Of a stretch of DNA of 64,000 nucleotides, positions 11,499 through 23,960 are shown piece by piece. The DNA comes from Dichetophora obliterata (lineage: Eukaryota; Arthropoda; Insecta; Diptera; Sciomyzidae): contig OY986437.1 in assembly GCA_963920525.1 (NCBI GenBank), forward strand, positions 109,856,715 to 109,920,714. The letters are read 5' to 3'. The translations under genes were made by a program, and so were the position numbers. Each line of letters begins with the position of its first letter. The first letter of the stretch is position 1. The notes beneath the pieces were generated by a model. The model had not been told where the DNA came from. It ran no database searches and saw nothing but the letters and a program-made list of their open reading frames with translations.

Positions 11499-13475
11499 TT
11501 CTATATTTACGTAAAAAAAGAATATTTTAAGTCTCTATGTATTGTAGTCTTTTCACAATAAATATCAACGCTAGTTGAATTCGTTGAAAAAGTTTTTACG
11601 CCATAACTTTTGAACCTTTAAAGAACACACTTACAGGTAAAATGAAATTTACGAAAATCGCATTTAAATTGACTGGGCTACGTTGTCTCAAAATAAATCC
11701 TATTTTGGCATTCGCATGGCTATGGGTCGCGAGAAAAATCTTAAAACCTCAAACTTCGGATTTTGTTTTCTAAACAATAAAATACTGTAAAAATTACAGC
11801 ATTTTGACAATAAAGACTTTTGACAGGCAGAAAACTGACCCGCTCCCGACATTTTCAGTGTATATATTGATTATGACAAATATTTTGTACCTCATATTTG
11901 TAGGCACTGCATCAGACAAATCGACCTGTAACGTTTATATATCCATACCTTATATATCTATCAATAAGCCGATTCCTGAAGATTGGTGCAACGTCGCCGG
12001 TTTCAGTCGCTTCAAGCGAACCCTCGTTTTTTGTCGCTTCGAAGACTCAAAAAATGCATGAGAAGTAAAACTGTAGAAGAAAGGCTCAATGGGTCTTCTA
12101 AATATTCACAGAAACGTGGAAGTGACCACGGAAGAAATTTTAAAGTCACTAGCCCGAAAAAAAATATATAATATTATTACATATATTATATAATTTAAAA
12201 AAAAAATTAGAATAAGTCTAAACGAAAAAAATTAAAAACCCCACCCGAAATTTTTTTCTGGTTACGCGCCTGTTCGTTTGCTTGCAGTATTTTTACGGTT
12301 GGTTGCAACAAAGCATTTTTAATTTTTTATATATATTAGTATTAAAGTTCATCCGAAAAAAACAAGAACTGGTCATTCCAGTTTTGACCGAGCTTCGAAT
12401 AATAAATTTTGATGTATGTGTTATAAAATATTTGCACACAAAAGATCAGGAGCTGGACCTACGAGTTTTGTGCCGACTAGGAACGGCTTATGGCTTTAAA
12501 ATAGTTTTACATGACAGTTTCTACTCTCTGAAGTCTGCAAAGAGGTAACGGCATAAAGGCTACTTAATGTTTTTTAGTTTTGGAAATTATGTCCAAAGAT
12601 GTCTTGAAAACTTGGATCGCATAAAAAACTATGAAGTTAAAAAAACTAAAAAAAAAATTCATAAAAATCCACATTACAAATTGGAAAAATATTAAGTTCT
12701 ATTATTTGTGAGGGTTTGTTTTTTCAAACATGATTTTTGGAGGTTTTTCAAAATGATGTAGCTCACTGGCGTTTATTGTTACAGCCGAAATATTTTGGGA
12801 ATCGTGATAGAAAAGATCGCGGTTAATTTTTAGTCAGTGATAACGGCACCATTTTTTCTATAAAAGTTCTGTTCCTATAAACACTTGAAAAAATATTAAA
12901 TTAACCAGAAAAAAATTAATAAAAAATTTAATTTTGCAACATTTACTACATTAATTTTAATTTCGTTATTATTTCATGGATTTAACCATCATAGCTTTTT
13001 TTTCCTAAAAAGTTATATTCACACGCAATATATAAAAACTAGTCACGGACGTTTTTTCTACAAAGACAATACATGTGAAACGAAAAAAAAACATTGATTT
13101 TTTATTTTATTTTGTTTTGGAGCAGAGCTCACTCTCACTTTTCGCAGTGCTAGAGACTCATCTGATTTTTTTTTGTTGCGCTGAACTAGCTGAGCAAAAA
13201 CAGAGACTATAAGAGATCAACATAGAGTTTATTGAAACTCTCAAAACAAACGCGTGAAAAGAAGACGACTTAGCAATGCGTGGCAGCTGGGATGATTTCT
13301 TAAATGACTTTGACTTTAATTAAATATGCTTGTCATTAAATTTTTTAAAAAATGCCTTCTAAATGTGCTGTAACACAAATATGATATTTTGAAACTTTTT
13401 TCATAAGAATTGGCCCAGTACTTTTGGAGTTTACCTGGAACAAAAATTTTCACATCAATTTTATATAAGAGCATA
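11499..13475. other. No gene seen
   Basis: The stretch is AT-rich with short open frames only. None shows a recognisable domain, splice pattern or codon bias. Confidence 0.45.
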
Positions 13476-14407
13476 TATCGGTCATTCCATATCAAATCGG
13501 ACGCTTTTTGAAACTCACATTTCTGTAAAAATTTGGTACTTTGCACGTGGATAGTACTTTAAAAAAGAAAAATTTTTGCTTATTTTTTTTATAATTTTCA
13601 ATTTTTTTTTTTGCAGTTATACACAGTGAAAAATTTTAAAGAAAAACAAAAATTGTTATTTGGTCATGTACTCAAACAACTATATCTTCTAAACCGTAAG
13701 TCCTACAAAAATATATCTGCAGTTTTTTATACCTCTTATGATTTAGAAGTGATCAAAAACAGTTATTAATCGCAGTACCAGATATGCTTTGAAAAAATTT
13801 GTTTTTTGCTCTCCTGAAAAGTTACTGAGAAACCTAGTTTAGTAAAAAAACACTAAAAATGCCATTTTTAATTAAAAATTAAAGTATTTTGTTCTTAAAA
13901 ATTGTGTAGTCAGTTTTTGAAAATTTTGTTAAAAATAGTAAACATTGATTCTCCAACATCAAATTTTGAGAATGCATTAAGAATGAATGCCATAATACGA
14001 TAATATTTCCAAAAAGCCAAAAAAAAATGGTGGTGCTGACCTTGAAAAATGGGAATGAAATTTTAAGTGGTCAAAAAATTTAAAATTTTTCTCGAAAGTG
14101 TTTGTAAAAAAGGACACCGCAATAAAAACCAATTCAAGATCTTTAAAATATGTCCTCAATTTTTTTCTTGTAGGACTAACGATTTAGAAGATGTAGTTGT
14201 TTGAGTACATGTCCAAATGACAATTTTTGTTTTTCTTTATAATTTTTCACTGTGTGTAACTGCAAAAAAAAAATTAAAAAATAACATAAAAGTATGCAAA
14301 TACTTTTTGTTTTTAAAGTTCTATCGACGTGCAAAATTTTAAAAAAACTGAATCGTCAAAATTAGTTTTTGGACAAAAGCGTCCGATTTGACATGTAATG
14401 ACCGATA
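13476..14407. mobile_element. Foldback family 1 palindrome (932 bp)
   Basis: The ends are inverted copies: TATCGGTCATTCCATATCAA at the left, and at the right (reverse complement) TATCGGTCATTACATGTCAA. CGGACGCTTTT lies just inside both. Deeper in the arms, TATACACAGTGAAAAATTTT pairs with the block at about 14235-14260, and CAACTATATCTTCTAAACCG pairs with the block at about 14174-14196. There is no coding capacity. Diverged parts of the same family lie at 2039-2531 and 4862-6951. No target duplication was found. Confidence 0.75.
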
Positions 14408-15300
14408 CAGAGATGAGCATTTTATGGGTTTTTACCCATCCACTTTCAGTTGAATTTTCGATAGAATGGCCGAAAACCATTTTTACGCCATACTTCTTTC
14501 GGTTACGCAAAAACTACTACCCCGAATGACAAAGTTTATCCCACAAAAGTGTAGAAATTTCAATTGTCTTTAATTTAATTGGCCTAATTTAGCAAATTGA
14601 CAAAACCCAAGGTATGTTGAAATATATATATGAGAATATATATATACAAAAAAATTCAAAAATGTTTTCCTCGAAAACCTCTCCATATAAAATTTTAATT
14701 GTGATTTGCGTGCTAAGATGCTTAAAGTCTATAGAAAAGTATGGTGGCTTCTTATTGTCCAGGCATTGTTTGTATTTTCGCACAAAATGTTATTTGCCAC
14801 ACACAAAAATGCAAATATTTTTTTTTTGTCTTTATCTTAATTTTTTATCTTTCCTTTATCTTTTCACTTATATCTTAAATACTTTCGGTTTCTAGCTTTG
14901 CTTTAAAGAATCTACACATCATCGCCAACACAACGGGTTCAATTTAAAGTTTTTGTACGTCACACAAAATTTATTTTAAACATAAAAAAACTGAATCTTG
15001 CATTTTGTGCAAATTGAAAATTAAAAAACTTGAATATCTGTATAAAAAAGCCGGCACGATTTTGTATAAATGATAATAAATATATTCTTATACATATGTA
15101 AAAATCATGCCATAAATTGAAAACCGGAATTTAATTTAGAAACCAATATTAAATAGCATTAATATTATCATAAACAAGTTAAGTTTTACTGTAACCAAGG
15201 AAGTTCGAAAACCTTAGCAAAGACTTATACGGAGGTCGTTTTAAATTATGCATGATCTCGTAGTCTAGTTTATTTAGTGAAGTCTAAATTTAGGAAAATT
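14408..15300. other. No gene seen; upstream of cuticle gene 1
   Basis: AT-rich, with an ATATATAT-rich patch at 14620-14650. Enhancers of the downstream cuticle gene could lie here, but nothing specific was recognised. Confidence 0.4.
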
Positions 15301-15302
15301 TG

Positions 15303-15339
15303 TATATAAACTACAAAGTTAGAAGATCAAACTATCAGT
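15303..15339 (+). promoter_or_regulatory. TATA box and TCAGT initiator, cuticle gene 1
   Basis: TATATAAA at 15303-15310 is followed by ATCAGTT at 15334-15340, so the likely start A (15337) is about 32 bp downstream of the TATA box. That is the arthropod TATA-Inr arrangement. The same arrangement precedes the other two cuticle genes. Confidence 0.75.
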
Positions 15340-15378
15340 TAATCTTTGTGATTCAACAAAACAATCAGATCGATCATC

Positions 15379-15963
15379 ATGAAATTCTTAGTAAGTTGAA
15401 GAATATAAACAAGAATATACAAAGCATAAACTATAGAAAAGATAGCCCAGAAAAGGATACAAATAGAAAATAAAAAGTCTAAGAAAATATTTTCTGATTG
15501 TTGTCTTTAATAACTAACACTAAATGGCAAACTCCAAAAAAATACAAAGTCCATAAAAAAAAACTAAAGATTATACTTTCAACAAAGATATCAATAACAT
15601 TTTGCTTTTCTTCTTATATAGATCGTTTTTGCCTGCCTGGTGGCCGTCGCCTGCGCCAATGAAGACGCCAACGTTATTCGTAACGAAGCCGAAGTTAACC
15701 CCGAAGACTTCAAGTATGCCTTGGAATTGGACAACACCGTCCAATCTGAGCAATCGGGAAGCTTAAAGAACGATGTTTGGGTTGTCACTGGTAAGTACTC
15801 CTTCACCTCACCCGAAGGCGAACAAGTCTCACTTCAATACACCGCCGATGAGAACGGATACCACGTTGATGCTGCCAACCCAGCTTTGCCCACACCTCCA
15901 CCAACACCAGAGGCTATCCTTAGAGGTCTTGCATACCTTGCCGCTCACGCCGCAAAGGAATAA
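15379..15963 (+). CDS. Larval cuticle protein, RR-1 type (gene 1)
   Basis: A chitin-binding structural protein of the cuticle (CPR family, Lcp65A-like), 117 aa. Exon 1 is 15379-15390 (MKFL), with donor GTAAGT at 15391. Exon 2 is 15622-15963 after TTCTTATATAG. The intron after codon 4, inside the signal peptide, is typical of this gene cluster. The signal peptide (MKFLIVFACLVAVACA) is followed by a mature part with FKYALELDN and YTADENGYH, the core of the RR-1 Rebers-Riddiford consensus, and an Ala/Pro-rich tail. It has a TATA-Inr promoter, and AATAAA lies at 16008-16013. An inverted near-copy sits at 28553-29155. Expression in larval epidermis and secretion are inferred from the family. Confidence 0.92.
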
Positions 15964-16039
15964 ATAATTGACACAAGCTCGCTATAGTACAAATTGTTAA
16001 ATGCTTTAAATAAATATTCTAAGTCACTAAATGGTAAAT

Positions 16040-17219
16040 GAAAGTTATTTTTATTTTCGTGTTTCTATTAAGGTACATACTAAGTTTACAAAGGCGTTTT
16101 TAAGCATAATCTTTGAATTTTTTTTTAAAACTATTATTATATATCAGTATACATTTTTTTGTGTGGTATTATTTAACATTTAAATTATTTAAAAAGTAAT
16201 TTTTTTATTATTTCCATTATTTACTACTTTTCTCGGAGGAGCCAAAGTCGGTGTCTCCAAAACGTTGACACTGCGTGGCCGACGGTTAACCTCAGGATCG
16301 GCAAGTCTAAAACAAAAAAAACACAAAAAGTTGTCGAGATTTTTAAAGACTTATAGAAAAAAAGACTTATAGTCTTCCAAAAATAAAAAAATTTAAAATT
16401 GATTTTTTTAAATTTATAAACTTCGTATATACCTTAAAAAAGTAATTTTTAGGTTTGGCTTTAGGAAATAGCTAACTCTAAAAATTGAAATACAAATTAA
16501 GGAGTTACTGCACATGACATATCTGGGCACCACCAAATAGCCCTCAATTGAAATAAGCAAAAAAAAATAAGCAAAGCCACGAAAAATGTCCATAATTTAA
16601 TATTTCATAACAAATAGAGTTAAAGAGTTGCTTACAATAAAATGCATTTTATATTTTTTTTATTTTTTATTTTTTGATCAATTTTGGCATTATTTTGTTT
16701 CGTGTAGCGCCTTTTACAATTTACGATTATTCTTTCTGTAAAAGGTGTATGTGAAACCAATTAAACGATAGAAGTGAGTAAAATGGATTTGTTTTAAAAC
16801 TTTAATGGAAGCTTTTTTCACATTTTGTCCATTTGATCATTTTTGGCTTTATTTTTTTCTTTAAAAGGCGCATGGTGTTTTTTACGATAAGATGATTTGC
16901 CCTTGTAGGAAAAATTGCTATTTCAGACATATTTACCTTAGTTGTTCTGCTTTCTTATCAAAATCCATGGGATTATCAAATCATATTTAAAATTTGGGAT
17001 TATGTCACTTGGTGCTATGTCCCGTCACCAATTACACACTCACAGAACGAAACCCATTGCCGCAACCGAATAATTGCCCTACTTACCTTGTTGATTGTAG
17101 GCAATTTTGTAAATGCAATTGCCACAATCGCCAATTTCCAATTGAGCTAATTGCGTCATTCCGTGGCGAGAATGGAACTGCAGACAAGTTTTTGAGCAAT
17201 TCGTTGTGCACAACGAACT
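16040..17219. other. No gene seen
   Basis: AT-rich. Short open frames, including 16994-17233, show no recognisable domain. Homology to cuticle gene 2's 3' flank stops at 16039. Confidence 0.45.
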
Positions 17220-18650
17220 GTTTATGGCCATGATATAATTACCAGGTATTATTATTCGCTGAAAATCAGCTGGGGATAAACTGTCATTTTGGGCATATAG
17301 TGTCAAAATGTAGCGAGTAGGTGGAAACAGTGTTGCTTCTTGTATTATTTTAAATCAGAAAACTGCAAACGATAGGGGTATTCACAATGTGATGTATTTG
17401 TGATTAGTTTTTATAAAATATCCAATATATAAAAGTTATTGTGAACGAACCTTTAAGAAAGTGTTGTATTTTTAAAATCAGCTAATTTTATGAGTATTTT
17501 TGTTTGGAAATACAAATGGAAATCTAACAATGCAGCCAGTAGCTTTGAGAAAAAATGCTTTTGGGAATAAACATTATGCATTTTTTTTTTGTAATTTTAC
17601 AAAACTTAATACAAATATCAAATTTAAACATTTCTCTTGCCCGTTCACTTGATGCTAGTGGCGTGGTTAACAACAATTTTATTAGTTCATTACATCAAAA
17701 ATTAAGTAAGCATAAGAGCAACAATATGATTCAAAGTTCTTATGTCTGACTTTAAAAAATTCAAATACTATACAGCCTTTGTATCGTTTAGCGTAATACA
17801 ACCAGCCCTGTCTTGAATAATTTTTCACGCGGAATCGGAAAAGGGAGTTTTCATTTTTAAGACAAGGCTCAAGAACATTTTGGAAATTTTAAATGCAAAT
17901 TCGTTCATGAACGGTTTATCAACAAATTTGAAGTAAAAATTTCCAAAATGGTCTTGTAATTTATCATAAAAATGAAAACTCCCTTTTCTGATTTCGCGTG
18001 AAAAATTATTCATGATAGGGGTGATTATATAGTTGTTGAAATACAAACCAAATCAATCGCTTTATAAACGAAATTGCAAAAGTTTTTTATTGCCGAAATT
18101 TTTTGTTTTAATTTTTGATTTTTTAATCTTTTGTTAAAATTTTTAATCCGAAAATGCATTCTGCATTTCATGAAGAGCTATTTCACAGGTTCGGGAAGTT
18201 CGTTTGCTGAACACAATTCAGTGAGTTTTTTCTATACTCTTTGCACACTAAATGTTCCTACCATTGGCTTGATTAAAGATCGCCTTCAAATCATTTTTTT
18301 TCCATAAATGCAGCTGATGGCTTTTTCAGCCCTCCCTGCGAAACTTCATCCGCCCATGTAAAGGAGCAGTCTTTACTTTGAAAACTTTCAAAATGTAGCC
18401 TTTTTATAATGTAGCCTGCAAAGTACTCTAAGGCGTCCTCGTGCAGCAGTTCGTCAATTTCGTCACCTGTTCATGTTCATATGTAGACATCTGGGTAAAA
18501 GTAAAAGCAAAAATCCCCTTTTACTTCTTGGTGTGTTTGCAGTACTTTTTTTTACACCAATTTGACGCTATATGCCCAAAGTAACGAGTAAAAGTAGCGA
18601 TTAATAGTACCTGGTAATTCTATCATGTTTATGGCGTTTACTTGAACTCG
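17220..18650. repeat. Nested inverted-repeat element
   Basis: The outer pair is 17220-17310 against 18550-18650: ATAATTACCAGGTATTATTA pairs with the complement of the TACCTGGTAATTCTATCATG block, and TTTGGGCATATAGTGTCAAA with TTTGACGCTATATGCCCAAA. Inside it a tighter palindrome spans about 17803-18023, with AAAGGGAGTTTTCATTTTTA pairing with AAAATGAAAACTCCCTTTTC around a centre near 17911. No protein-coding signal is present. These are probably two nested foldback transposons. Confidence 0.6.
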
Positions 18651-19421
18651 GTTATATGAACCGAGTCTTCCCATGGTTTCGACTTACACTTACTCGTTAG
18701 ATGAGGATATTTACTCGTTAGCAGAAAATGTAGGCGCAGTTTGTCCACAAAAGTGGATAAATTGCAATTTTCATAATTTTGCACATTCCTGCTGAAACGT
18801 TTACTGTATTGGAGCAGTATTTTGAACTCTTTATTTTATCAATCAACAAAAAAAACAAAACACTCAACTTAGACACGACAAAGGCTTATTTGCTTAAGCC
18901 TTATTTTCAAATATTAAACTGAAGTACAAAAATTTAAAGTACAAAATAAATATAAAATAATTTATGCGTATAAAAATAAAGTTTATTTTCTTATAATCAG
19001 CATTTTCAAAGTATTTATTATAAATACATTAATAAGTCAATAAGATAGCTTCTATCAAATAAAATTATGATTTCATTTTGATAACAAATTAAATCTTAGA
19101 GAAGAATTAATTTAATCATAGGAGCAAAAAATTAAAGAAAAAATTAACCGTCCCAAACAACAAAAGTATTTCCATTGGAACATATGGAAATATATGAGGT
19201 ATAAAAAACGTACATGGTTTCCTCATTTAAAACTAAAAAATTTCAGCTTTTTGTATTTGGTAAGCAAAAAAGTGAGTATCAAAAAATAAAGTTTTTAGTA
19301 ATTGATAACATATAAAATATTTTTCGCCATTACATGGTGTACCAAACCAAAAATTGGTTCATCATTTTCATATAAATTTACACAAATAACCATGTTTTTT
19401 TTATCTGTACACCATTGACAT
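18651..19421. other. No gene seen
   Basis: AT-rich spacer between the nested inverted repeats and the next transposase-like relic. Confidence 0.4.
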
Positions 19422-20900
19422 TTACCAATGAAACTTCAAATGAAATTTCAAATTGAATTTTTTTAATTCTGGTTTATTTAGACAACTACTTTGTCTATAA
19501 TTACCACGAGAACCACAAAAATCTTGAAAGTTTAAAACGAAATTGCAAAACTTTAATTGATATTTTATATTAATAGTTTTTAAGATATTTATTCTATTGT
19601 TTGAGATATATCCACATTTTTTAAAAGTTTGATGTTTTGCCTCAAAACGCATTGAACTGATGGCAACTACTGGACCAATATTTTCTATTATCCCTGGATA
19701 ATGTAATAAAAAATGGAATTTTGGTTTTAAATGGGTACCTGATATTTTGATGTATAGGTCATTATGTTCTACAATCAAAATTTTCAAATATTTTGTTGAT
19801 TTCGAGTGATGTTTTTTCCAAAAAATCAGTGAAATAATTTCTCGAAGTGAAAGATATAATTTCCATTCTTGCGATAGAACTGGAACCAAATCTCTAATGA
19901 GAAATGGTAAATATGTTATTAAAACATGCATTTCAGAAGCCGATAACTTAAGCTTGCCTTTCAAAAGACATTCTGAATTAAAAAGAGGTGGTTTTTTTGT
20001 TAATAAGCCAAAAATAAAAACTTCAATGAGAAAATTAAATTGCTGCAAGGTGAAATATTTTTTGTATAAAATGAATATATTTAGGACTAATAGCAAGACA
20101 TATTTACAAACTCCCTCTGAAAGGTCGTGCATTCAATCTTATCCAAAGCTCTGTGCAACGTGAAAATTTGTTAAAGTGTTCCAAATAGAATATTCTATAA
20201 CAGTAGTTTTTACATTATTAATAGTAATATCAGCATCATAGTTAGTTGCTTATGTTTCGCAAATTATTGATTTCCTTGATTGTATGTGTTTTCATATTTC
20301 GATTATTGCACTTGCAAAATCGGCAATAGTGCGTAGAATTAAAGCATTTTGTAAATCCTAAAATCGAGTTTAAGCCCAAATTATCACCAGTGATAATACA
20401 CGGTGATAACTTTATAAGATTGAAATTTTTGTAATTTATTTTTATTCCTTCCTTTTGTAAAACATTCAGACTTTCGATTTAATTTTTAAAAATATTTTTA
20501 TATCCAATTTTTTTTCAATCTTCTGTAAAGAATAACATTGCTAGAAGAATATTACACAATTTTGATGACATACTTTCAGGAAGGCTCAGGAACAGCTCCA
20601 ATTTTTAAAATACCACTAATGGATTAGGATATTCGAAATCATCAAAGTATATGAGAATGGGAATTAATATAATATATGGATCGTTTTGTGGATTAAACAC
20701 CAAGGCGAATGAACTGTTTATACAGTGGACGATTTTTACTTCGGACGATATTTGTTCTGCTTTGCTGATAAATTCTTCAATATATTTAAGGAGTGGCGTT
20801 TTCGAAAATAAAATTGTAAGCATCTGTTTTAAGTTAACAGTTTGCAAAACAAAATCGTATTTTATGGTTTTAATTTTATTTTCCGCTGAATAAATTTGCC
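19422..20900 (-). pseudogene. Decayed transposase-like gene (MHDLSEGV family)
   Basis: The best frame is 19422-20132 (236 codons): it begins MHDLSEGVCKYVLLLVLN, then SASEMHVLITYLPFLI, HLKPKFHFLLHYP and SSMRFEAKHQTFKKCG. I recognise this as an uncharacterised arthropod/cnidarian repeat-associated family with a transposase-like layout. Upstream on the same strand, 20290-20350 translates to HYCRFCKCNN, a CxxC motif normally found just before MHDL in this family. The stretch 20605-20847 gives NPQNDPYIILIPILIYFDD, the family's more N-terminal block. Stops and frameshifts separate the three pieces. The catalytic residues cannot be assigned with confidence. Confidence 0.65.
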
Positions 20901-21057
20901 TGTATTCTGAATTTTTTTTATTTTAGTCAATGAACATAAGCTCTTACAGACTATGGAATATTAAATATGCTATAAAGATGAATACAAAATATGTTACAAT
21001 TAAATTTAAATTCAATTCACTATAATTACTATAAGATACAATTTATTTGAGATTATT

Positions 21058-21609
21058 TTAATAATAACTATTTAGAGAATGTTTTAAGAATTCTTTAGAA
21101 TCTGCAAAATCAATGTTGCAGTATAAGATGCAATTATTAAACTCCAACATAGATCTAAACATTGGCGAGTTAAAGGCATAGTTTGATCTGCATGTTTCTA
21201 AATAAAATACGTCAAAGTGTCTTAATGTTCTCGACGGAACATTAAAATTTATTAATTTGAGCAAGTTAGGACAATCTACCGTTCCCCTTACAATATCAAA
21301 AACGAACATTAGAGATAAAATTATTCTTCTATTCTGAAGAGTTTTTAATTTAATAAAACTACAACGATTATTATATGATGGCATTTCAATTTGAGAATTA
21401 ATGGCTCTAAAAACAAAACGAGTAAAAGCTTTTTGCACTCGTTCAAGGCGTAAGGTGTGAGACGCATAGAACGGATTCCAGATAAATGAAGCATATTCCA
21501 ACTTTGATCGAACTATTGATGTATAAAGACACTTCAGGGTATAAGGGTCTTTAAACATGATCCATTACGTCGAACTAATGCAAGTAGCGAGTATGCTTTC
21601 GGTATAATA
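21058..21609 (-). pseudogene. Reverse transcriptase C-terminal part
   Basis: Continues the frame of the 23080-23960 part after the insertion. It shows KAYSLLALVRRNGS, YTSIVRSKLEYASFIWNPFY and RLERVQKAFTRF, the thumb region shared with the copy at 9927 (there VRSRLDYCSVLWNPYY). It ends at 21058, and the 3' UTR runs to about 20930. A small frame break lies near 21555, so the ATG at 21558 is not a genuine start. Confidence 0.82.
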
Positions 21610-21612
21610 TAA

Positions 21613-23076
21613 CACAGTGCAACACATATTTTCGGGCGTGAAGCAAACCAAACTCAAACGATAGTATTTGACATCAGTAACAAAAGTCCAAATCCGTTTT
21701 TTCTCCACTACGTCACAATTTTTTTTACAGTGGTTTCAAATTTTAAATTTTCGGTCAAAAATTAAATTAAAAAATAGTAAAAATTATGTGTAAAACTTAA
21801 TTCAGGGTGCTTCTTGTCTTCAGAAGCCTAAACTAAAATTTCACGGGGAATATTTTTTTGGAACACTTTAACCCTCTAGCTCCTACCAATATGGGCCATT
21901 TTGACCCTTTTTTTGGAAAAGGTCCTAAAATTCAACTTTGGAGGGGTCAAGGGTTAAAACCTTCCATAAAAATATTTTCAAGAAAATTTCATTAGGGGTC
22001 ACCCAAGACTTGTAACCTCTACGAGTTATAGGTTTCACATAAAAAACGAAATGAAAAAACCAATTTTTTTTTATGTTTTGTTATTTTTAATGTTATTTTT
22101 ATATAGTGTCCATATCGTTTTCACTGTCATGGCATGAAATATTTTGGAACACTTTAACCCTCTAGCTCCTACCAATATGCATAGTGCAGTATTGGGAAGG
22201 TTAATATCTTCGTATATTAATAAATTTGATTTATTATAACGGTACGGCGTAATGGTATTAAGCTATAATAATATATGTAATACTTTATAAGTTATTTTCC
22301 AAAATTTTGTTAGTTATATTAAGGTGGCTTAGCTTAGAAATTCAAATAAGTAAGAATTGAGTACTTTGATTAAAACAGTGAAAGTGTAAGTGTCGTGGTC
22401 TTTTTTTCGAAAAATTTATATTTTCAATGGAGTTCTGCGGAAACTTAAAGAAATTTTGTTATATCTGCGGTCAGTTCACACCATCAGGACGCGGTCGAGG
22501 TCGTTCCAGTCAGGAACTGATAATAGCATATGAAAAATACTTTGATCAAACATTTATTCCTGATGCCCCATGGGTGCCACAAACAGTTTGCAAGAGATGC
22601 TACAATTACTTGTTGGAATGGTTACATCACAAACGTGGATCGATGCCATTCGGTGTTCGGTGTCACAAGTCTTGGGTGACCCCTAATGAAATTTTCTTGA
22701 AAATATTTTTATGGAAGGTTTTAACCCTTGACCTCCCTCCAAAGTTGAATTTTAGGACCTTTTAAAAAAAAGGGTCAAAATGGCCCATATTGGTAGGAGC
22801 TAGAGGGTTAAAGTGTTGCAAAAAAATATTCCCCGTGAAATTTTAATTTAGGCTTCTGAAGACAAGAAGCACCCTGAATTAAGTTTAACATATAATTTTT
22901 ACTATTTTTTAATTTCATTTTTGACCGAAAATTTAAAATTTGAAACCACTGTAAAAAAAATTGTGACGTAGTGGAGAAAAAACGGATTTGGACTTTTGTT
23001 ATTGATGTCAAATACTATCGTTTCAGTTTGGTTTGGTTCACGCCCGAGACAATGACCTTCATTTTGTGTCACTGTG
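21613..23076. mobile_element. Foldback transposon carrying a zinc-module ORF
   Basis: Inverted arms of about 400 bp (21613-22025 and 22665-23076) flank a centre with an ORF. The ends read CACAGTGCAACACA (left) and CACAGTGACACAAA (right, reverse complement). TAA stands at 21610-21612 and at 23077-23079 (TTA on the other strand). Removing the element and one TTA rejoins the interrupted reverse transcriptase in frame as HLN-YIIPKAYSLL, which confirms the boundaries. The ends resemble those of 5096-6782. A block beginning TAACCCTCTAGCTCCTACCA recurs at about 21870 and 22155 and, inverted, at about 22790-22810. Confidence 0.85.
22427..22765 (+). CDS. Zinc-module protein of the foldback element
   Basis: A 112-codon ORF inside the element. 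Residues 10-88 carry CYICG (C11, C14), a central YEKYFDQ, and VCKRCYNYLLEW (C55, C58), followed by FGVRCHKSWVTPNE. This spacing and wording match the first 95 residues of the protein at 24777-26444 (CYVCG, YYAYF, VCGCC, FGVPRTWCKPTD). The CX2C-n-CX2C layout resembles a ZAD-type treble clef. From about residue 84 the reading frame runs into the right inverted arm, so the last 28 residues look like arm sequence rather than a real protein end. It may be a captured N-terminal DNA-binding or dimerisation module that retains end-recognition, or simply a deletion relic. Confidence 0.6.
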   Translation: MEFCGNLKKFCYICGQFTPSGRGRGRSSQELIIAYEKYFDQTFIPDAPWVPQTVCKRCYNYLLEWLHHKRGSMPFGVRCHKSWVTPNEIFLKIFLWKVLTLDLPPKLNFRTF

Positions 23077-23079
23077 TAA

Positions 23080-23960
23080 TTCAAGTGACCTATAAATGTG
23101 AATCTCGAATCAAATATAACCCCGAGATCTTTAGTTTCACTTACGAATTTCAACCAAGTATTACCTAGAAGGTACGATGTTTTTAAAGGAGACATTGACT
23201 TAGTGTAAGTAGAAAACACACATTTTTCATGATTAAGCAGCAGGCCATTGTTTGTACACCAATCAAAAATAGCATTTAAGTCAGATTGTAGTAACACAGC
23301 ATCTGACAATGACCTAATTCTGAGAAAAATTTTTAGATCATCCGCATATAGAAGACATTGCGAATTCTTTACTTTTGATGTAATATCATTTATAAATATA
23401 ATAAAAAGTAATGGACCCAGTATACTTCCTTGAGGAACATTAGAAGAAGCTACAAATGGTATAGATAGTTCGTTTTCAATGCAAACATGGTTTAACCTGT
23501 CACTTAAATATGACCCAAACCATCTTAATAAGTTAGAATGGAAACCTATTTTCGCTAATTTTTTTATTAAAATATCATGAGAAACTTTGTCAAAGGCCTT
23601 TGAGAAATCAGTGTATATTGAGTCAACTTGATATCCCTTTTGAAAGGCAGAAATACAGTATTCCGTAAATAAAGTAAGGTTTGTTACCGTTGATCGACCA
23701 GGTACAAAACCATGTTGGAAAGGAGATATTAAGCATTTTACGGCAAAATAAACTTTCTCTTTAACTATTGCTTCGAACAGTTTCGATACAGAGGTAAGTT
23801 TTGAAATCGGCCTATAATTTTCAATATTATTTTTATTCCCAGATTTATATATTGGAGAAATAAATGATACTCTCCAATCCGGAATAAATGACCCTGTAGA
23901 AAGAGATTTGTTGAAAATTAGCTGGAAATTAGCTGGAGGGGTTTTGCTATGGATTTAACA
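23080..23960 (-). pseudogene. Reverse transcriptase core
   Basis: Reading leftward the translation gives NYRPISKLTSVSKLFEAIVK, FQHGFVPGRSTVTNLTLF, YTDFSKAFDKVSHDIL, NVPQGSILGPLLFIIFIND, LYADDLKIF and ETKDLGVIFDSRFTFIGHLN. The catalytic Asp residues of the palm (YTDFSKAFD and YADD) are intact. The frame is long and open, with a short duplication (TTAGCTGGAAATTAGCTGG) near 23920-23940. The sequence stops abruptly at the insertion site 23077-23079. Its continuation is at 21609. Confidence 0.85.

Noticed and set aside
15571..15806. Minus-strand open frames over cuticle gene 1
   Set aside because: Antisense shadows of exon 2; the same shadows appear over gene 2.
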